Part shown: positions 46,401 through 58,847 of the stretch, piece by piece
How positions within the stretch are numbered: the stretch's first letter is position 1
Layout of the letters: every line of letters starts with the position of its first letter
Assembly: GCA_015680905.1 (NCBI GenBank)
Contig: CM027378.1
Coordinates: 88,689,501-88,753,500 of the forward strand
DNA length: 64,000 nt
Source of the DNA: Coptis chinensis
Lineage: Eukaryota > Streptophyta > Magnoliopsida > Ranunculales > Ranunculaceae
Direction of reading: 5' to 3'
Position numbers and translations under genes: made by a program
The notes under the pieces: generated by a model
What the model saw: only the letters and a program-made list of their open reading frames with translations
The model's database searches: none
What the model was told of the DNA's origin: nothing

Positions 46401-48467
46401 TTGAGCTCTTTCACAATCTTTGTTTGTTCTCATCTGGTAAAACAGTATACTTTGGTCCAGCTGCTGCAGCAGAGGAGGTGATTCTTTTAGGCCAACTTAC
46501 ACACTTACTTTAGTTTCATATTAATTGGATATGTTTTTACAAATACAACTTCTTGTTCAAATTTGTGTAGTTTTTCTCATTGAATGGTTTCCCATGCCCA
46601 ACTATGAGGAATCCATCAGATCACTACCTTAGAACCATCAACAAAGATTTTGATCAAGTAAGAATTCATTTCATTTAAGACATTGCACAATCTTCTGTCT
46701 TGGATTATTTGCTATATTTACTTGAAAGTTGAAACTTAACTTTCTTGAATTATTTCAGGACATTGAACAGGGCTATGGCAGGTTGATAGCCACTGAGGAA
46801 GCAATCAACGCACTTGTGAATTCATACAAGTCATCTCAAATTTGCCAACAAGTTGGTAAAAAAATAGCAGAGATACATAAGAAGGTAGTATGTAAGGCAC
46901 ATATATGCTATTGCAATTTCTAGTGAACATCTGACACCTAATGTATGGAAGCAAGTGACGAACTAATTAATGTTTTTAAAATGTAGGGAGGGGGATTATT
47001 GGAGAAGGGCAGCCAAGCAAGCTTCATTGCCCAGTCTATGGTTCTTACGGGAAGGTCCTTTGTGAATATGTATCGTGATCTAGGCTACTATTGGCTACGC
47101 TTTGCAATCTACATTGCTCTATGTCTATGTGTGGGAACTATCTTTTATGATATTGGTCATTCTTATGGCTCAATTCAGGTATCCTTTTCGCTGTAAAATG
47201 AACCAAATTATATGGAATAGTAGATTTTTTTTTCTTAGTGTTCAGAGTAAGGTGCAGTATCTCAAAATCATAACCATTTCTAAATTTCCAGGCTAGAGGA
47301 TCAATGCTTGTGTTTGTAGCCTCGTTCTTGACTTTTATGGCGATTGGGGGATTCCCTTCTTTCGTAGAGGACATGAAGGTATTAGACTTGAGACATATCA
47401 TGTATATAAATATTATAAGAAGCCAATCAAACCTATAATATACCTGCTCAGGGACCTCCCATTTGGGTGATCCATGGGGGCAAGAACACTATGCGCTCCT
47501 TGTTTTGTAAACTCACTGAATGTTTAGCAACCTTGATCTTCTATGAAATTAGCTTCTTCCCCAAGTTGGAGTCAGCTTTCTGTAAATCAAATTTCCCTTA
47601 CATATGTCCCATCTTTGTTGCATCCACCATGGAATTTGAGAACCTCCAAAGGCATGTATAGCTGACGCAGTTTAAAACTAATTACAAACTTCTAAACATG
47701 TTGATATAAAATATTATACCTGGCGGTTGGTATGATCAAATACTTATGTACAAAAGTTCTTATGTGGCATTTTTCTCTGTTGAAATCAGATCTTCGGACA
47801 CGAAAGATTAAATGGACACTATGGCGTTGCTGCTTTCGTCTTTGGCAATACATTTTCTTCTATTCCCTACTTGCTCCTAATTTCTATAGCTCCTGGAGCT
47901 ATAGCTTATTTCCTTGTTGGCCTTCAAAGGGGAATCGATCATTTTGTGTACTTTGCTCTAGTACTACTCGCATGTATGATGTTGGTTGAGAGCTTAATGA
48001 TGATCGTTGCAAGCATCGTACCAGACTTCCTCATGGGTATTATTACAGGAGCTGGAATTCAAGGCGTTATGATGTTAAATGGGGGATTTTTTCGATTGCC
48101 AAATGACCTCCCCAATCCATTTTGGAAATACCCAATGTACTACATTGCATTCCATAAATACGCGAATCAAGGATTCTACAAGAATGAGTTTGAAGGTCAA
48201 ACTTTTCCTAGCAACCAAATAGGAGGGGCTTCTACCATCAGTGGTCAAGAAATTTTGAGAGATGTGTGGCAAATGCAAATGGGCTACTCTAAATGGGTTG
48301 ATCTTTCTGTTTTGTTAGGGATGGTGGTGCTATATAGGCTTATGTTTTTGGGCATTATAAAGACTACTGAAAAGGTTAAGCCAATCATTAGAGGTTTTCT
48401 GTCAAATCCAAGCAAGCAAAGAAAAACAATTATGGAGAATCCCTCGTCTACGCCAGTACATGAATGA
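43423..48467 (+). CDS. ABCG-subfamily (white-brown complex) half-size ABC transporter, 742 aa
   Basis: Eight exons, all GT-AG and frame-consistent: 43,423-43,936; 44,092-44,171; 46,013-46,477; 46,571-46,657; 46,759-46,884; 46,987-47,178; 47,292-47,378; 47,790-48,467 (743 codons with stop). The N-terminus is Ser/Pro-rich ([20 protein letters not shown]). The nucleotide-binding domain has Walker [11 protein letters not shown]-loop AYVTQDD, signature GISGGQKRR, Walker [13 protein letters not shown] and H-loop SIHQPSSE. The transmembrane half (about residues 480-710) has six hydrophobic segments, one containing [19 protein letters not shown]. Such half-transporters dimerise in the plasma membrane and, in the plant ABCG1/11/13-type group, export cutin, wax, suberin or volatile compounds. 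The closest subgroup appears to be the ABCG1/ABCG13-like clade; the substrate cannot be read from sequence. No lesion was seen, so the gene is probably functional. Intron 2 (1.84 kb) contains a TIR element. Confidence 0.93.
44351..45098. mobile_element. TIR element in ABCG intron 2
   Basis: Left GTGATCTTGGACATACCCAT then AAAAA; the inverse of the right end is GTGATCTTGGACATACCCAT then AAAAATAC. The 25-base ends are nearly identical. About 750 bases, non-coding, with poly(A)/poly(T) tracts. No clean target duplication (TAATTAAGA left, TAATAGTAG right). Likely a MULE- or hAT-type non-autonomous element spliced out with the intron. Confidence 0.75.
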
Positions 48468-48501
48468 AGTGGTCTGTAGTTTCTCTGGCTATTATGTACG
48501 C

Positions 48502-48913
48502 CATAGTACAAAATATCAAGATATGGGTATTCATCGATACTCAATTTCTCGATATGTATCGTAGATATATCCTCTTCTTTGGGGATATTTGACATTGTTT
48601 CACATGCAAATATTATAGATACATCCAAAATATCGACAAATATCATAGATATTGTGGATATTTCTTTATATATCATGATACATTATTTATATTTATTTAA
48701 AATATAATGGTATATATTAAATAAAATTGTTACATACACAAAATATTGCCAAATATCTCCAAATATCACAAAATATCTCCAAATATCCCCAATATCGTCG
48801 AAATATTGCCGATATTTACAGTTGTATATATCTCGGAACATATCGTGATATTTATATATCTTTATATGAAATCTTGATAGATATCGACAAATATCGTGAT
48901 ATTTTGTACTATG
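48502..48913. mobile_element. hAT-like MITE with 8-bp target duplication
   Basis: TIRs CATAGTACAAAATATCAAGA and, inverted, CATAGTACAAAATATCACGA. Perfect 8-bp direct repeat ATGTACGC at 48,494-48,501 and 48,914-48,921. The inside is rich in AAATATCTCC/GATATTT short repeats. It begins 27 bases after the ABCG stop codon, so it lies in or just past its 3' UTR. Confidence 0.85.
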
Positions 48914-48974
48914 ATGTACGCAGCTTAAAAGCTTCAACCATGGTTGAAATAAATAAGCTCCTAGCTAGTCTATA

Positions 48975-49441
48975 TCTATATCTTAATATTAAAGCTCCCA
49001 CAAGGGGTATTTTTTGAGCTCTATTAAAATTCCACATCATCTCCTATTAAAACGGAAATTTATTTTCTATTTAAAAAACGGGAATATTTTTTTACAACGG
49101 GAATTCCTCTCCTATTATAACGGAAATTCTTTTCCTATTAAAATAAATTCTAGCACTTCTAATTAATGTTGGAATCATTCTCCTATTAAAATGGGAATTC
49201 CTCCCCTATTAAAAAGGAAAAATCTAGCATATATAATTAAAATGGGAATTATTCTCCTATTAAAACATGATATCTCTCCCAATTGAAAAAATAGGTTTTT
49301 AAAACTTAATTAAAACTTTATTTAAAACAATTTGTTAGAAAATTAAAACGGGTTAACGACTAAAATGGTAGTCCCAATTTTCTAAAAAAAATCTAAATGT
49401 TTTCAAAAGAGTCGGTGCATATGCATGGACTTACAAGCTAG
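48975..49441 (+). mobile_element. Helitron copy D
   Basis: Starts TCTATATCTTAATATTAAAG and ends GTGCATATGCATGGACTTAC then AAGCTAG with T after. The same family as copies A-C (CCACAAGGGGTATTTTTTGA near the 5' end). Confidence 0.8.
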
Positions 49442-50125
49442 TCTTAATATTAAAACTCCCACAAGGGATATTTTTTTAGCTCTATTAAAATTCCACGTCA
49501 TCTCCTATTAAGACGAGAATTTCTCTCCTATTTGAAAAACGGAAATTTCTCTTCTATTATAACGAGAATTCTTTTCCTATTAAAACAAATTCTAACACTT
49601 TTAATTAAAACGGGAATCCTTCTCCTAATAAAATGATAATTTCTCCCCTATTGAAAATTAAGCGAAAATCTATCGTATTTAATTAAAATGGTAATCATTC
49701 TCCTATTAAAACAGAATATCTCTCCCAATTGAAAAAACGGGTTTTTAAAACTTAATTTAAAACAATTTGTTAGAAAATTAAAACGGGTATTTTTCTAGCG
49801 CTCTTAAAATTCCACGTCATCAACTGTTATTAAAACGAGAATTCCTCTCCTACTATAATGGAATTCCTCCCCTATTGAAAAAGAAAATTTTAACACTTCT
49901 AATTAAAACGAAAATTCTTCTCCTATTAAAAACGGGAATTACACTTTTAAATTAAAACAGGCGGGATCTCTCTCCCAATTAAAAAACAGGTTTTTAAAAC
50001 TTAATTAAAATAATTTGTTGAGAAATTAAAATGGGTTTTTAAGACTTAATTAAAACAATTTGTTATGAAATTAGAACGAGTTAGTGATGAAAACATGAAC
50101 CACAATTTGTTAATATATATACATT
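49442..50125 (+). mobile_element. Helitron copies E and F, fused and truncated
   Basis: E starts TCTTAATATTAAAACTCCCA directly behind the CTAG of D. Near 49,784 (ACGGGTATTTTTCTAGCG) it passes into the 5' region of another copy, F, lacking its start. F ends without hairpin or CTAG near 50,125. Two degenerate CCTATTAAAACGG-type repeat blocks are seen, one per copy. Confidence 0.7.
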
Positions 50126-50135
50126 TAAAAGGTAT

Positions 50136-50360
50136 GTTTCTTAATACCAGGAAGCAAGACAATTGGTGTTGCTGCGATTCTTTTTAATTTTGGATGTATC
50201 TTCCTATATAGATGAATAGTAGCAGTACATTAGTATTATAAAAATGGGTTTTAATGTATTTATTATTGTGAAGTAAGAAATATACCTTTTCTGTTAGATC
50301 ACTTGGTGTTGATATAGCTGTAACACATTTCTCTGTACTTGCTTCCTGGTATTAAGAAAC
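50136..50360. mobile_element. 225-bp inverted-repeat element
   Basis: GTTTCTTAATACCAGGAAGC AAG at 50,136 is perfectly inverted at 50,338-50,360. The flanks show no target duplication. MITE-like, non-coding. Confidence 0.6.
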
Positions 50361-50569
50361 AAAATTATTAGAATTTGATATTATGAATTGAATTTTAAAT
50401 GTATAGAATTACATATATATGTATTTTTAATTGTACATTTTCTATAAACTCTTCCATTTGTGATTCCTTTGCTATTGATTGTATAGTCTGCTGCAATACC
50501 TGAAAATTTGTTTGGAAGTAGTAGTATGTAAATTTATAAAATTGAAATATTACTTTAACTTTAAGTATA

Positions 50570-52662
50570 TTTACTTCTTCATTGGTGTTCATGGTAGAGA
50601 CGTACAAAATATTGTACGTTTTTCTGCTATAGTTGTTGTTATTTGCAGATTCTTTAATGCGAAAGCAATATTCTTTTCCAACTATACTCTGTAAAATCTA
50701 ATTGACCACTTCGTTTCCATTGTCCTGTTACAAATTTGAAAGTTAACAATATATAATCGTAAAAATTGTAGATTTCTCATTTGCCATTATACCTTATCTT
50801 CTATGGCATCAATTTCTTTTTCAGTATGCTTGATCATTACTTCTGCAGTCTTCCCAAATGCTACTGTGCTTGCATAATTTAAGTCATCTAAGATTTCAAA
50901 GTTTAATTTGTATCTGTGCATTCCATATTAAAGAAAAACATGTAAGATTGCATATCCCTTATATGATATATTTGTAAAAATTGTCTTATAGGATATCCTT
51001 TATTGATACCTGAGCTTAGATTCTGAATGGTTTTTGCACTTTTTGCACCAATATCTCGAATTGATTTTTTCAAGCTTATTTTTACAACTTGGGCAACCTT
51101 TATAGTAACATGCATGGCATTCTTTCATTATTGAAAACTTTCGAAACCTTTGATTTTGCACATGTGTGATTTATCCTGTTATAGAACAATAAATTTAAGA
51201 TAAACTCAGATAACAAAGATGTATATTTTTTTTTAAAAATTAAGCTAGGGTTAGGCAGACCCCCACCTGTATTGATTCAACCGTTTCGTACATATATTTG
51301 TCCACTTACATCCTCATTTACAATACATTGTAGTCTATGATCTAGTGGAGGGACAAACTGTACAACAAAGATGTATATTAACATTAGTTGTTACCTCATT
51401 TTCTTGAAATAATATGTCAGCTAAACTTTGGTATTCTTCTGTTGTGTTGCTTACCTGCTGCTTGCTGGTGTCTTGTTCGTTTTCAAGTGCATCTGTTTTG
51501 ATTTGCTGTGCTCTGCATATTTTTTTTTTTGAAATAAAAATATATGTTAAAATGGAGGAACAAACATAAATTAATAATTGACTGAAAAGTAGTTGTATGT
51601 TACCTTTCCAAATAAGATGCAACTTCAGGAATATTCTTATTTATATATACCTTGGTAGCAAATGTCGACTGGAGATAATCACCTGTAATCATAAAGTAAT
51701 ATTTTTATTTATTTACAATATTTATATAATTATTTGAATCTGGATGAGAAAGAGATATGTACCTCTAAAATTTTGGAATGATGTTGATGTAACAATTAAG
51801 ACATAATTTTTATGGGGTGATCTAATGAAATCAGCTGGAATTTGGTCCATGGTGTTACCCCATAAAGTTATTCTCATGGTAGATTTGCTGCAGTTAAAAA
51901 GTAGGATAAAATACTATTATTGACTTATTTAAATATATAAATTTTGTAACATGTTTCTTACATACCTTGTATCAGCAAGTATAATGTCTCGTCTTTGTCT
52001 TTCACTGCTGGATTTGGTAACTAACGTTTCAATTTCCTTGACTTTTATAAGCACACCTATCACATCTGTTGCATGTAAAAGACTATTGAGTATACATGCA
52101 CACCATACGTTAGTAAGCATGAAAATTTCCAATGAATGTATTACCTATCAAAACAATGTTATTTTTTTTTTTTGAATGAATATTTGTGAAGGATGTGAAG
52201 AAGAAAAGGTCCTTTGGAATTTCAACGTCCTGATTGCTTGCTAATTTCAGTATTTTTTTATCATCAAATTCAAGCTTGAACTCATGTGCTGCAATACGGA
52301 ATTTTTCTTACGGCTCTTTCACTTTGAAGTTTTCAATGATTAGGACATTGTCATCTTGAATGAATTTTTCAAACTTCTTTGTTAATTTTAATGAATATGT
52401 AGCTTGAATTTCATGACCCTGTACAATTAATAATATATAAGTGAATAATTTATAATAATATATGGTGAACAATTTATAATAATATATATGGGTTAAATAA
52501 ATATTTAAATAAAACTTGTTCATCCATTAGTAAAACGTTGTTGCTTTTAAGTGCATGATCATTGAAGAATAGGTCATTCCACTTTCTGGTAACTCTAACT
52601 TGAATTTTCCATGGAGTATCTGCTTTGTTGATCGTTTTCAATGAATGATATTCAATTGTCAT
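50570..52662 (-). pseudogene. RPA70-like single-strand DNA-binding protein (Helitron-type RPA), one in-frame stop
   Basis: Minus-strand exons: 52,662-52,516 (KIQVRVTRKWNDLFFNDHAL, first OB fold), 52,418-52,145 (EIQATYSLKLTKKFEKFIQD, then VLIIENFKV), 52,065-51,966 (DVIGVLIKVKEIETLVTKSS, RRDIILADT), 51,887-51,763 (MRITLWGNTMDQIPADFIRS), 51,682-51,604 (FATKVYINKNIPEVASYL), 51,512-51,395, 51,175-51,010 (zinc ribbon C-x2-C-x4-C-x2-C-x12-C-x2-C around YKGCPSCKNK and YWCKKCKNHS), 50,913-50,793 (LNFEILDDLNYASTVAFGKT) and 50,688-~50,570 (SIVGKEYCFRIKES). Splice borders keep one frame throughout, except a TAA at 52,310-52,308. It is the replication protein A large-subunit layout (OB-OB-zinc-ribbon OB) and plant Helitrons commonly carry such a gene. 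Preservation is high, so the TAA may be a recent lesion or an error. Confidence 0.8.
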
Positions 52663-53033
52663 AATCTTAACCTATAACCAATTTCATAAAAGTAAGAATA
52701 AATAACATAAAATAAGAAAATAATTTAATTTTTAAAAACTAATCAAATACCTTTAAAATTTATCTTGGAAAGGAGAAAAGGTCGATGGAAAATTTTCAGG
52801 TTTTCTTGATGTGTTATATATTGTCCTAATAGTAGTTTGTTTGTTTAAGAAACTCAATTACTAGTAAACTTCTATTGAATTTAGAATTGTATTTGTGTTA
52901 GGTCTCTTTTTAATGATAACTTCGTTAGATTTGGTATCTTTTTTGGTAATAGTAGTTTGTTTGTTTAAGTAAGTTTTGAATTTGGAATTGTATTTATGTT
53001 AGGTCTCTTTTTAATGATAGATTTGAGTTGTAA

Positions 53034-53702
53034 TTAGGACATGGGTCGATGTACAAAAGGTGGTTCATCTTTGTAAGGGAAAAGAGTACTTGTCATCGCG
53101 CCTAGTTTTGTGGGAAGAAGTTCATTTGCTTCCCTTGTAATGGCTGCCCAGTTATTGATAAATAAACCCAAGGCAAAGCCATCACATGCTTTATGAAGCA
53201 TGCACACACCAACTGCAATCCCTCCGCAATCAAACAGGTTAACTTGAATGGATAATAATGCCATTGGACCCATTCCATAGAAGTTATCTTTTGGAAGTAA
53301 TAGGTCGGGCAGCTCCTCCTGTGAAGGAAAATGGCTGAGAAGATGGGAGAGCTGACCATTTATTCGAGCTTCGAAGAAGTTAACACCCTCGTCATTGCAG
53401 TTGATAAATCTATTATCATTTATCCTACCCCCTAACTGGTAAAAGTGAGTTAAGATCTCAAATAATGATTTCGTTAAACGGTCACATCGTTTATCATTAT
53501 GGGTTTGTATTACTTTGTCGTCGCTGGCAGAGTAGAACAAAATGAGAGGCATATATATTGGAGCAGCATATTGATCCATGAGGGAGAGTTTGAAGCTTCT
53601 AAGGTGAGAAGGTGTCGGAGAGACTGGTTTGACGATTTCTTTGCAGACAACCTTAGCGCTATGACAGGGATCTTCTCCTAAGGTCAGTGGAAGGACCGAC
53701 AA
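53034..53702 (-). pseudogene. BAHD acyltransferase, N-terminal half only
   Basis: A 222-codon frame starts MSVLPLTLGEDPC, then CKEIVKPVSPTPSHLRSFKL and SLMDQYAAPIYMPLILFYSA. The catalytic HxxxD is present (HKACDGFALGLFI). Full proteins are about 430-450 residues with a DFGWG motif near the end; here the frame stops after PPFVHRPMS and no DFGWG follows, so the acyl-CoA-binding half is missing. The sequence resembles the vinorine-synthase-like clade (alkaloid or alcohol acyl transfer, cytosol). The first 18 residues are unusual; the ancestral start was probably just before KVVCKEIVKP. Same strand as the flanking ERF, NAC, helicase and RPA pieces. Confidence 0.85.
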
Positions 53703-55980
53703 AATAATTCGCTGTCGTAAACGTGGGAGCTGTGGACGTCCATAAAACCTAGTTGCAAGACAATGTTGGAAGCTATCTATATTTTTGCTTGTTGTTCCCT
53801 TGTATTTTGGTTGCTCTTTTGTTTTTTTTTCTCGGGCTATCCTTTGCTATTTTCTGGTTTGTGGGTGGGGGTCGTTCTACGGTGTAAGAGTTTCTGTGTC
53901 TGGGTCTGGTCCTAGTTACTAATTCCTGACTAATTCCTTAGGTGTTGATGCACTATTTTTAGACATATATCAATTCAATACTTTTTATGGATAAAAAAAA
54001 GAACAGAAAAAATAATTTTGCAAAACATCTTTTAGTTTTTCTGCCGTAAGTATATTACAGTTCAACCTCCTCAATACCAAAACACACACAATGTAGTGCT
54101 CCATGATAGCTTCCTTATATATCTAAGTTTCTAATAATGTTATTCTCAATTCTTGTTACTACTGAATGACTTCTCTCACATTAGCCTGTGAGGGATAACG
54201 TGTTCGAAAGCTAGGGGATAGGTGCCCAGATTTGTTGTGTGTTAACACACGATTTGGAACAAATCTTTAGTGGATTCCGGGTATTTTGACTGTTTCTTTT
54301 GCTACTTCCTGGTCTTCTTTTGTCAAGATTTTTGTCTGTGTAAGCACAGGCTGGTCTTCTTTTTAAGCTTAAAGTCGGTCATGTTCTTGTTATGTTTTTG
54401 GCAAGTCAAATCAAAATTCTATGAAGAATCCATTTTTATTTTTCTGATCCTACAATGCTTCCTAATCTGCAATCTTGAACTCTCCATCTAGAACTTTTTC
54501 ATTTGGTGACGAAAAGTGTTTCTAAATTCCATTGTTTGATGTGTCATTTTTATCATATTTGTAACTATCTCTATTATGAAGGGTACTAACTACTCAACAT
54601 AAGAATCTGAACCACCAATGAAGCAAGATAAGGTTGTTTCTTAACACTGATGTGAAAAAGCAGGAAATAGCCTACACAAAGGTATGTATTCATAGAAAGG
54701 TATGTGAGTTGAGATAAACTTTATATTTCTATAGCATTTGTACTGGTGAAAGTCATATTGATGCTTAATATTTATGCAGACATATATCTTTAAGAATGAA
54801 TTTAAAGTGAACCAAATTAAAGAAATTGATTAAAATAAATTACATATTATTAAATCCCAAAAAAATGAAATTTTCTTCAGAGTAAAGTACGTGAATAGAG
54901 AAGATTTTGTAAATGAGATTGGTCTTGTGGTGATTAAAGACTGAAAAGTCATACAATATATTAGAATAATTGTAACGAAAATCAAAAGTGGGAACTAAAA
55001 AAAAGGTAGACATTAAAAAGGGACTACCATAAAAAAAAAAACCAAACTGGATAACTTAATCACTTTTCCATAAACTTTGGAAGTGCTTAAAATTCAACTA
55101 ATATATGTGAAGGTCTTGCTCCTACTTATGCATCAAGTCATGTGGGATTGTCAGTCCCCTCATGCAGGTCCTTTTCACCTTCCTACGGTTAAATGTATAT
55201 ATGGTTCAGTACTCCTATGAAAAGACTCCTTCCACCGAAAGAGGTATAATCATGATGCTTTCTCATCTCATCTCATATGATATTTCGAATCGATTGCTGA
55301 AACTGTCATTCCTATGTATTGTTTTTGACTGTCAATACTTCCATCAATACCCTCACATTCATATAAATTTCACTCATATGATAACATATAAAGCTATTCG
55401 AGTTAGAGTTTGTGTTTGGTAATTCACCCTCATAGATGTATTGTCGTTGTACCTTGGAAGGAAGACGATGTGTATCCTGTTGCACCATAGCGTTATCCCT
55501 GATGGGCGAAATCTTCTCTGCAGTGCCTCGCACGTCTTGATAACATTTTTTTTTTCGGAATTATACTTCTAACAGTGGGAAATTTAGTCTAGAAGATGTT
55601 GCAAGTGAAAAAGAATCAGTGTTGTCTAAGCAAAAAAGGCAGTGTTCTGGAGAAAAGATTTTTCCCTTCTGGGATAATATCTAGGTACAATCAGACGTCG
55701 TTCCTTCGTTTTCACTGGTGAGCTACAAAACAATAGCTCTCTGAGGGTGCAGCCCCAAGTATAGAATTTCTAATTAATGGGCATACGTTCCTCTGTTATG
55801 AATAAAATGTAAAGGAAATGCGAGAAACAAACTCGATGAAATATTATCAATTGAAAGTAATTAAATATCAATGAATAAATGTGGCGGTAAATGAATAAAA
55901 GGGGTCTTTGGAGAATCGGCAATGAAATGGGTCACATTTGGCTTAAACGGGTAAAAGACGGTCAAAGCCTATCGTTTTTG
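53703..55980. other. non-coding stretch
   Basis: No gene is supported. A segment at 53,770-54,010, T- and G-rich and ending ATGGATAAAAAAAAGAAC, resembles a polyadenylated 3' tail (LINE-like or processed transcript), but no coding part or target duplication was found. Confidence 0.35.
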
Positions 55981-55989
55981 GGAAATTTT

Positions 55990-56362
55990 GTTTTGCTCTA
56001 TTTTCTCTCGAACCTAAGTGCGGCTTCATCATAAGCTCTCGCAGTTTGCTTCACCAATTTGTATCAAATGTACCTAACCAAACTCTAGCTGCTTTGTGTG
56101 GATCTCTTATTTCTGCTGCCCATTTTCCCGAGGGCCTTTGTCTTACTCCTCTATATCTTCTCCTACTTTCTCCACCACCGCCACTAACAACAGCAGCAAT
56201 TCCTTCTCCGTCTCCTGCATTGTAAGTAGTGGTTTCTTCTTTTGGAGTTGCTACTTGAGTTTCAGCTGTGGTAGTTATTGTAGTTGGTGTAATGCTTCCA
56301 CCTTCTTGTTTTACTGTAGAGAGGTAGGAAATAAAGTCAAAACAAACACCTGATTCCCTCAA
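55990..56362 (-). pseudogene. AP2/ERF transcription factor fragment
   Basis: Begins [20 protein letters not shown], then after a Thr-rich linker [20 protein letters not shown] and [12 protein letters not shown]: the DNA-binding beta-sheet half of an AP2/ERF domain (the usual RPWGKW reads RPSGKW). A frameshift at 56,050 ends the frame, and the helix half TARAYDEAALRF is found in the next frame, ending in TAG. ERF proteins bind GCC or DRE boxes. The missing Trp and the shift indicate a non-functional piece. Confidence 0.85.
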
Positions 56363-56816
56363 ATGAGGTGGCCTAATTTTTACTTGGAAGTGAATATATA
56401 TATTAGAAGAAAGAGTAATGTTCGATAAAGATGAAATAATATTAGTTCACCAACAGAGTTGTAAAAGTATGTTAAAGAAATGTTTCATAGGAAAATTCGA
56501 AATGACTCTATACAAAAATTTAAATGAAGCAAATAATTGAAAATGAGACAGGAATAATAAAAAGGACACTATTATAACTATATACTATTATGCCTCCACC
56601 ATATGCTTAAGTATGGACATTGCGAAACTGCTGGTCATCATTGACTCTTGTCCTATGACACTTAACACTATTTGCCTGTGAAGTCTGGATATTGAGAAAC
56701 TGGTTATCATACATTTCTGCGTTGTGACAATTAAAACCATTTCCACGACCATTTTCCTGTGAATTACCGATATTGGCAAACATTTCTTGGCTTTTATAAT
56801 CAACTCCGCTTCCGCT

Positions 56817-58087
56817 GTAGGAACCGTTATTTCAGAATGTAAATTTCTACAAACCGTGAAAACCATGCACAGCGGAATTAATGGGATTCACGATTTTGAT
56901 TAGAAAACATATATTTAGATCAGCTAAGATAACTCTGAGAATCTAAGATTTATGAAACCAACAACCTCTTGATCTTCTGTTGTATTCCTATCAATAGATT
57001 GGACGTTGTGTGGGCAACGATCTACCAACCCCCTTCTTTCTCTCTTGACCTATCTCACTCACAAAGCTAGAAACGAATTCAGATATACTTTTCTTGCCTC
57101 TCTTTTTCAACCAATGAATAGTGAATTCGGCCAGAAGAGAAGAGTTTGTTTTTATAGGCTACAACAGGGATCATGAGGAGAAATTAGGGTTGGGCCTCCT
57201 GACGGGCTTGGGCTTCCCATGTTCGCCCAGAACACACAGCCCAAGTCTGTCAACAAATGGCTTATTCTACTAAAGGTCATTGTTGCACTACCGCCCTAAT
57301 CCCAAATTACGTGTTACGTTTATGGGCTCCATATTATATGCTTGTGGATCTCCCCGTATTTAAGATATCGAATGTCCGTTGATTAAGTCAAGTTACTGAT
57401 AACTACATCAACCAACTTCTTATGTCCTTGAGTAATACCACTCAACCTCATTGTCATGTCGGATTAAATCCACCTGCAGGGTTTACATGACAATCCTTAT
57501 GAGCTCCTCAAGAGGACATCATCAACCCGACTTCTTGCGGGTCACGGATTCCTTCTATAATCAACATCACACCTTACATACAATGTCATTACCCAATCCA
57601 TCGAGTTTGTTGATTCACAAATGAATCTCACTCATTGATGATTTAAAGCAATGTACAATGCACGTAAGTGCCCGTTATTATATCCGGATTAAGAGGACAA
57701 ACATCCATAATAACATAAGTGTTTGTTCTCTTATATAGTCAATATAAAGAGAAACAACCTCACTTGGTCTTGTTCAATACACACAAAGTGTACTAGTGTA
57801 ATCCTATAGTCAAAATAGACTAATACCAGATTATACTACAACCATACCAATGGTTTGTCCAAATCCATTTAGGTTGTGAATGTTTACTTATATTTTATAA
57901 GGTACTGATGATCTGATCTTCTGTGTGTCACCACACATCATATCATCTACAACATAAAGTATTAGACACATGCATATAACTAATAACATATATAATATGC
58001 ATAATATTTGCTCATATGATTTTCATTCAAAATATAAAGAATTCGAGTTAATACAAAAGTAATGCTTTTAGTATATAACCCTATCAC
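56817..58087 (-). mobile_element. 1.27-kb insertion in the NAC gene, retroelement- or LTR-like
   Basis: Flanked by the 5-bp direct repeat CCGCT (56,812-56,816 and 58,088-58,092). On the minus strand it starts GTGATAGGGTTATATACTAA, and 56,870 carries an ATTAATTCCGCTGTGCA block that resembles the 3' end of plant Copia-type LTRs. Repeated AATATAAGTGT-like and CACTTTGTGTGTATTG motifs, no coding capacity. Five-base duplications are usual for LTR elements, so a solo LTR with poorly defined ends is the best guess. Confidence 0.5.
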
Positions 58088-58847
58088 CCGCTACCAGTTT
58101 CTAGTGAATTTAAGATATTGCCAACTGGGACTTGTATTTGTTGATTGTCATTGTGAGCATAATCTTCTGGAGACCAGAAGTTGTTGCAGACTGGGGGTAA
58201 AGGAACATCTTCCACAGAACTAACAGGTATATAATATTCATCGAAGAGTTCTATTGCTTCCTCTATGCTTGTAGCAAATTCACTGTCAACCTTTAAGTTT
58301 TCTAGATTATTCCTCCTACCTTCAACTTCAGCTTGGCTTTTATCTACATCGTCTTCATTGTCATTTCCTTCTTGCCTTCTCCTTTTTCCATTCCTTCCTA
58401 TATATTTCTTGCCTTTTCCTTTTGCCTCACCTTTAGCTTGGCCTTGAACTACATCATCTTCATTGTCACTTCCTTCTTGCCTTTTAATTTTGTTTCTCGT
58501 GTTATTGTAGTGTATTTTGTATAATACCCAATCATCTAGCTGGAGAATTGAAACAATAGCATAGCATGTATAAAAATTAGTAGATAGAGATGAATCTACT
58601 TGAAAGAAGCAAAGCGTCACATATACATTCATTCATGTGCGACATATGGCATAAGTATTGAAATGAAACTAACAGCAAAAACAAACAAATTATTGAATTG
58701 TGCATGAATTGAGATGGTCGGTATGCAAGGACTTTAGAGTTTCCTATATTTACGTTTTCTAAGGGAGCATAAGCATGGATTTCACGCGGCAGTCATACAA
58801 TTGCTCTAAAGTCTTTTGCTTAATGTTGAGCAGTGCTCAAAACAGAT

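Noticed and set aside
53770..54010. LINE 3' end
   Set aside because: Only an A-rich tail is suggestive; no reverse transcriptase or target duplication was found.
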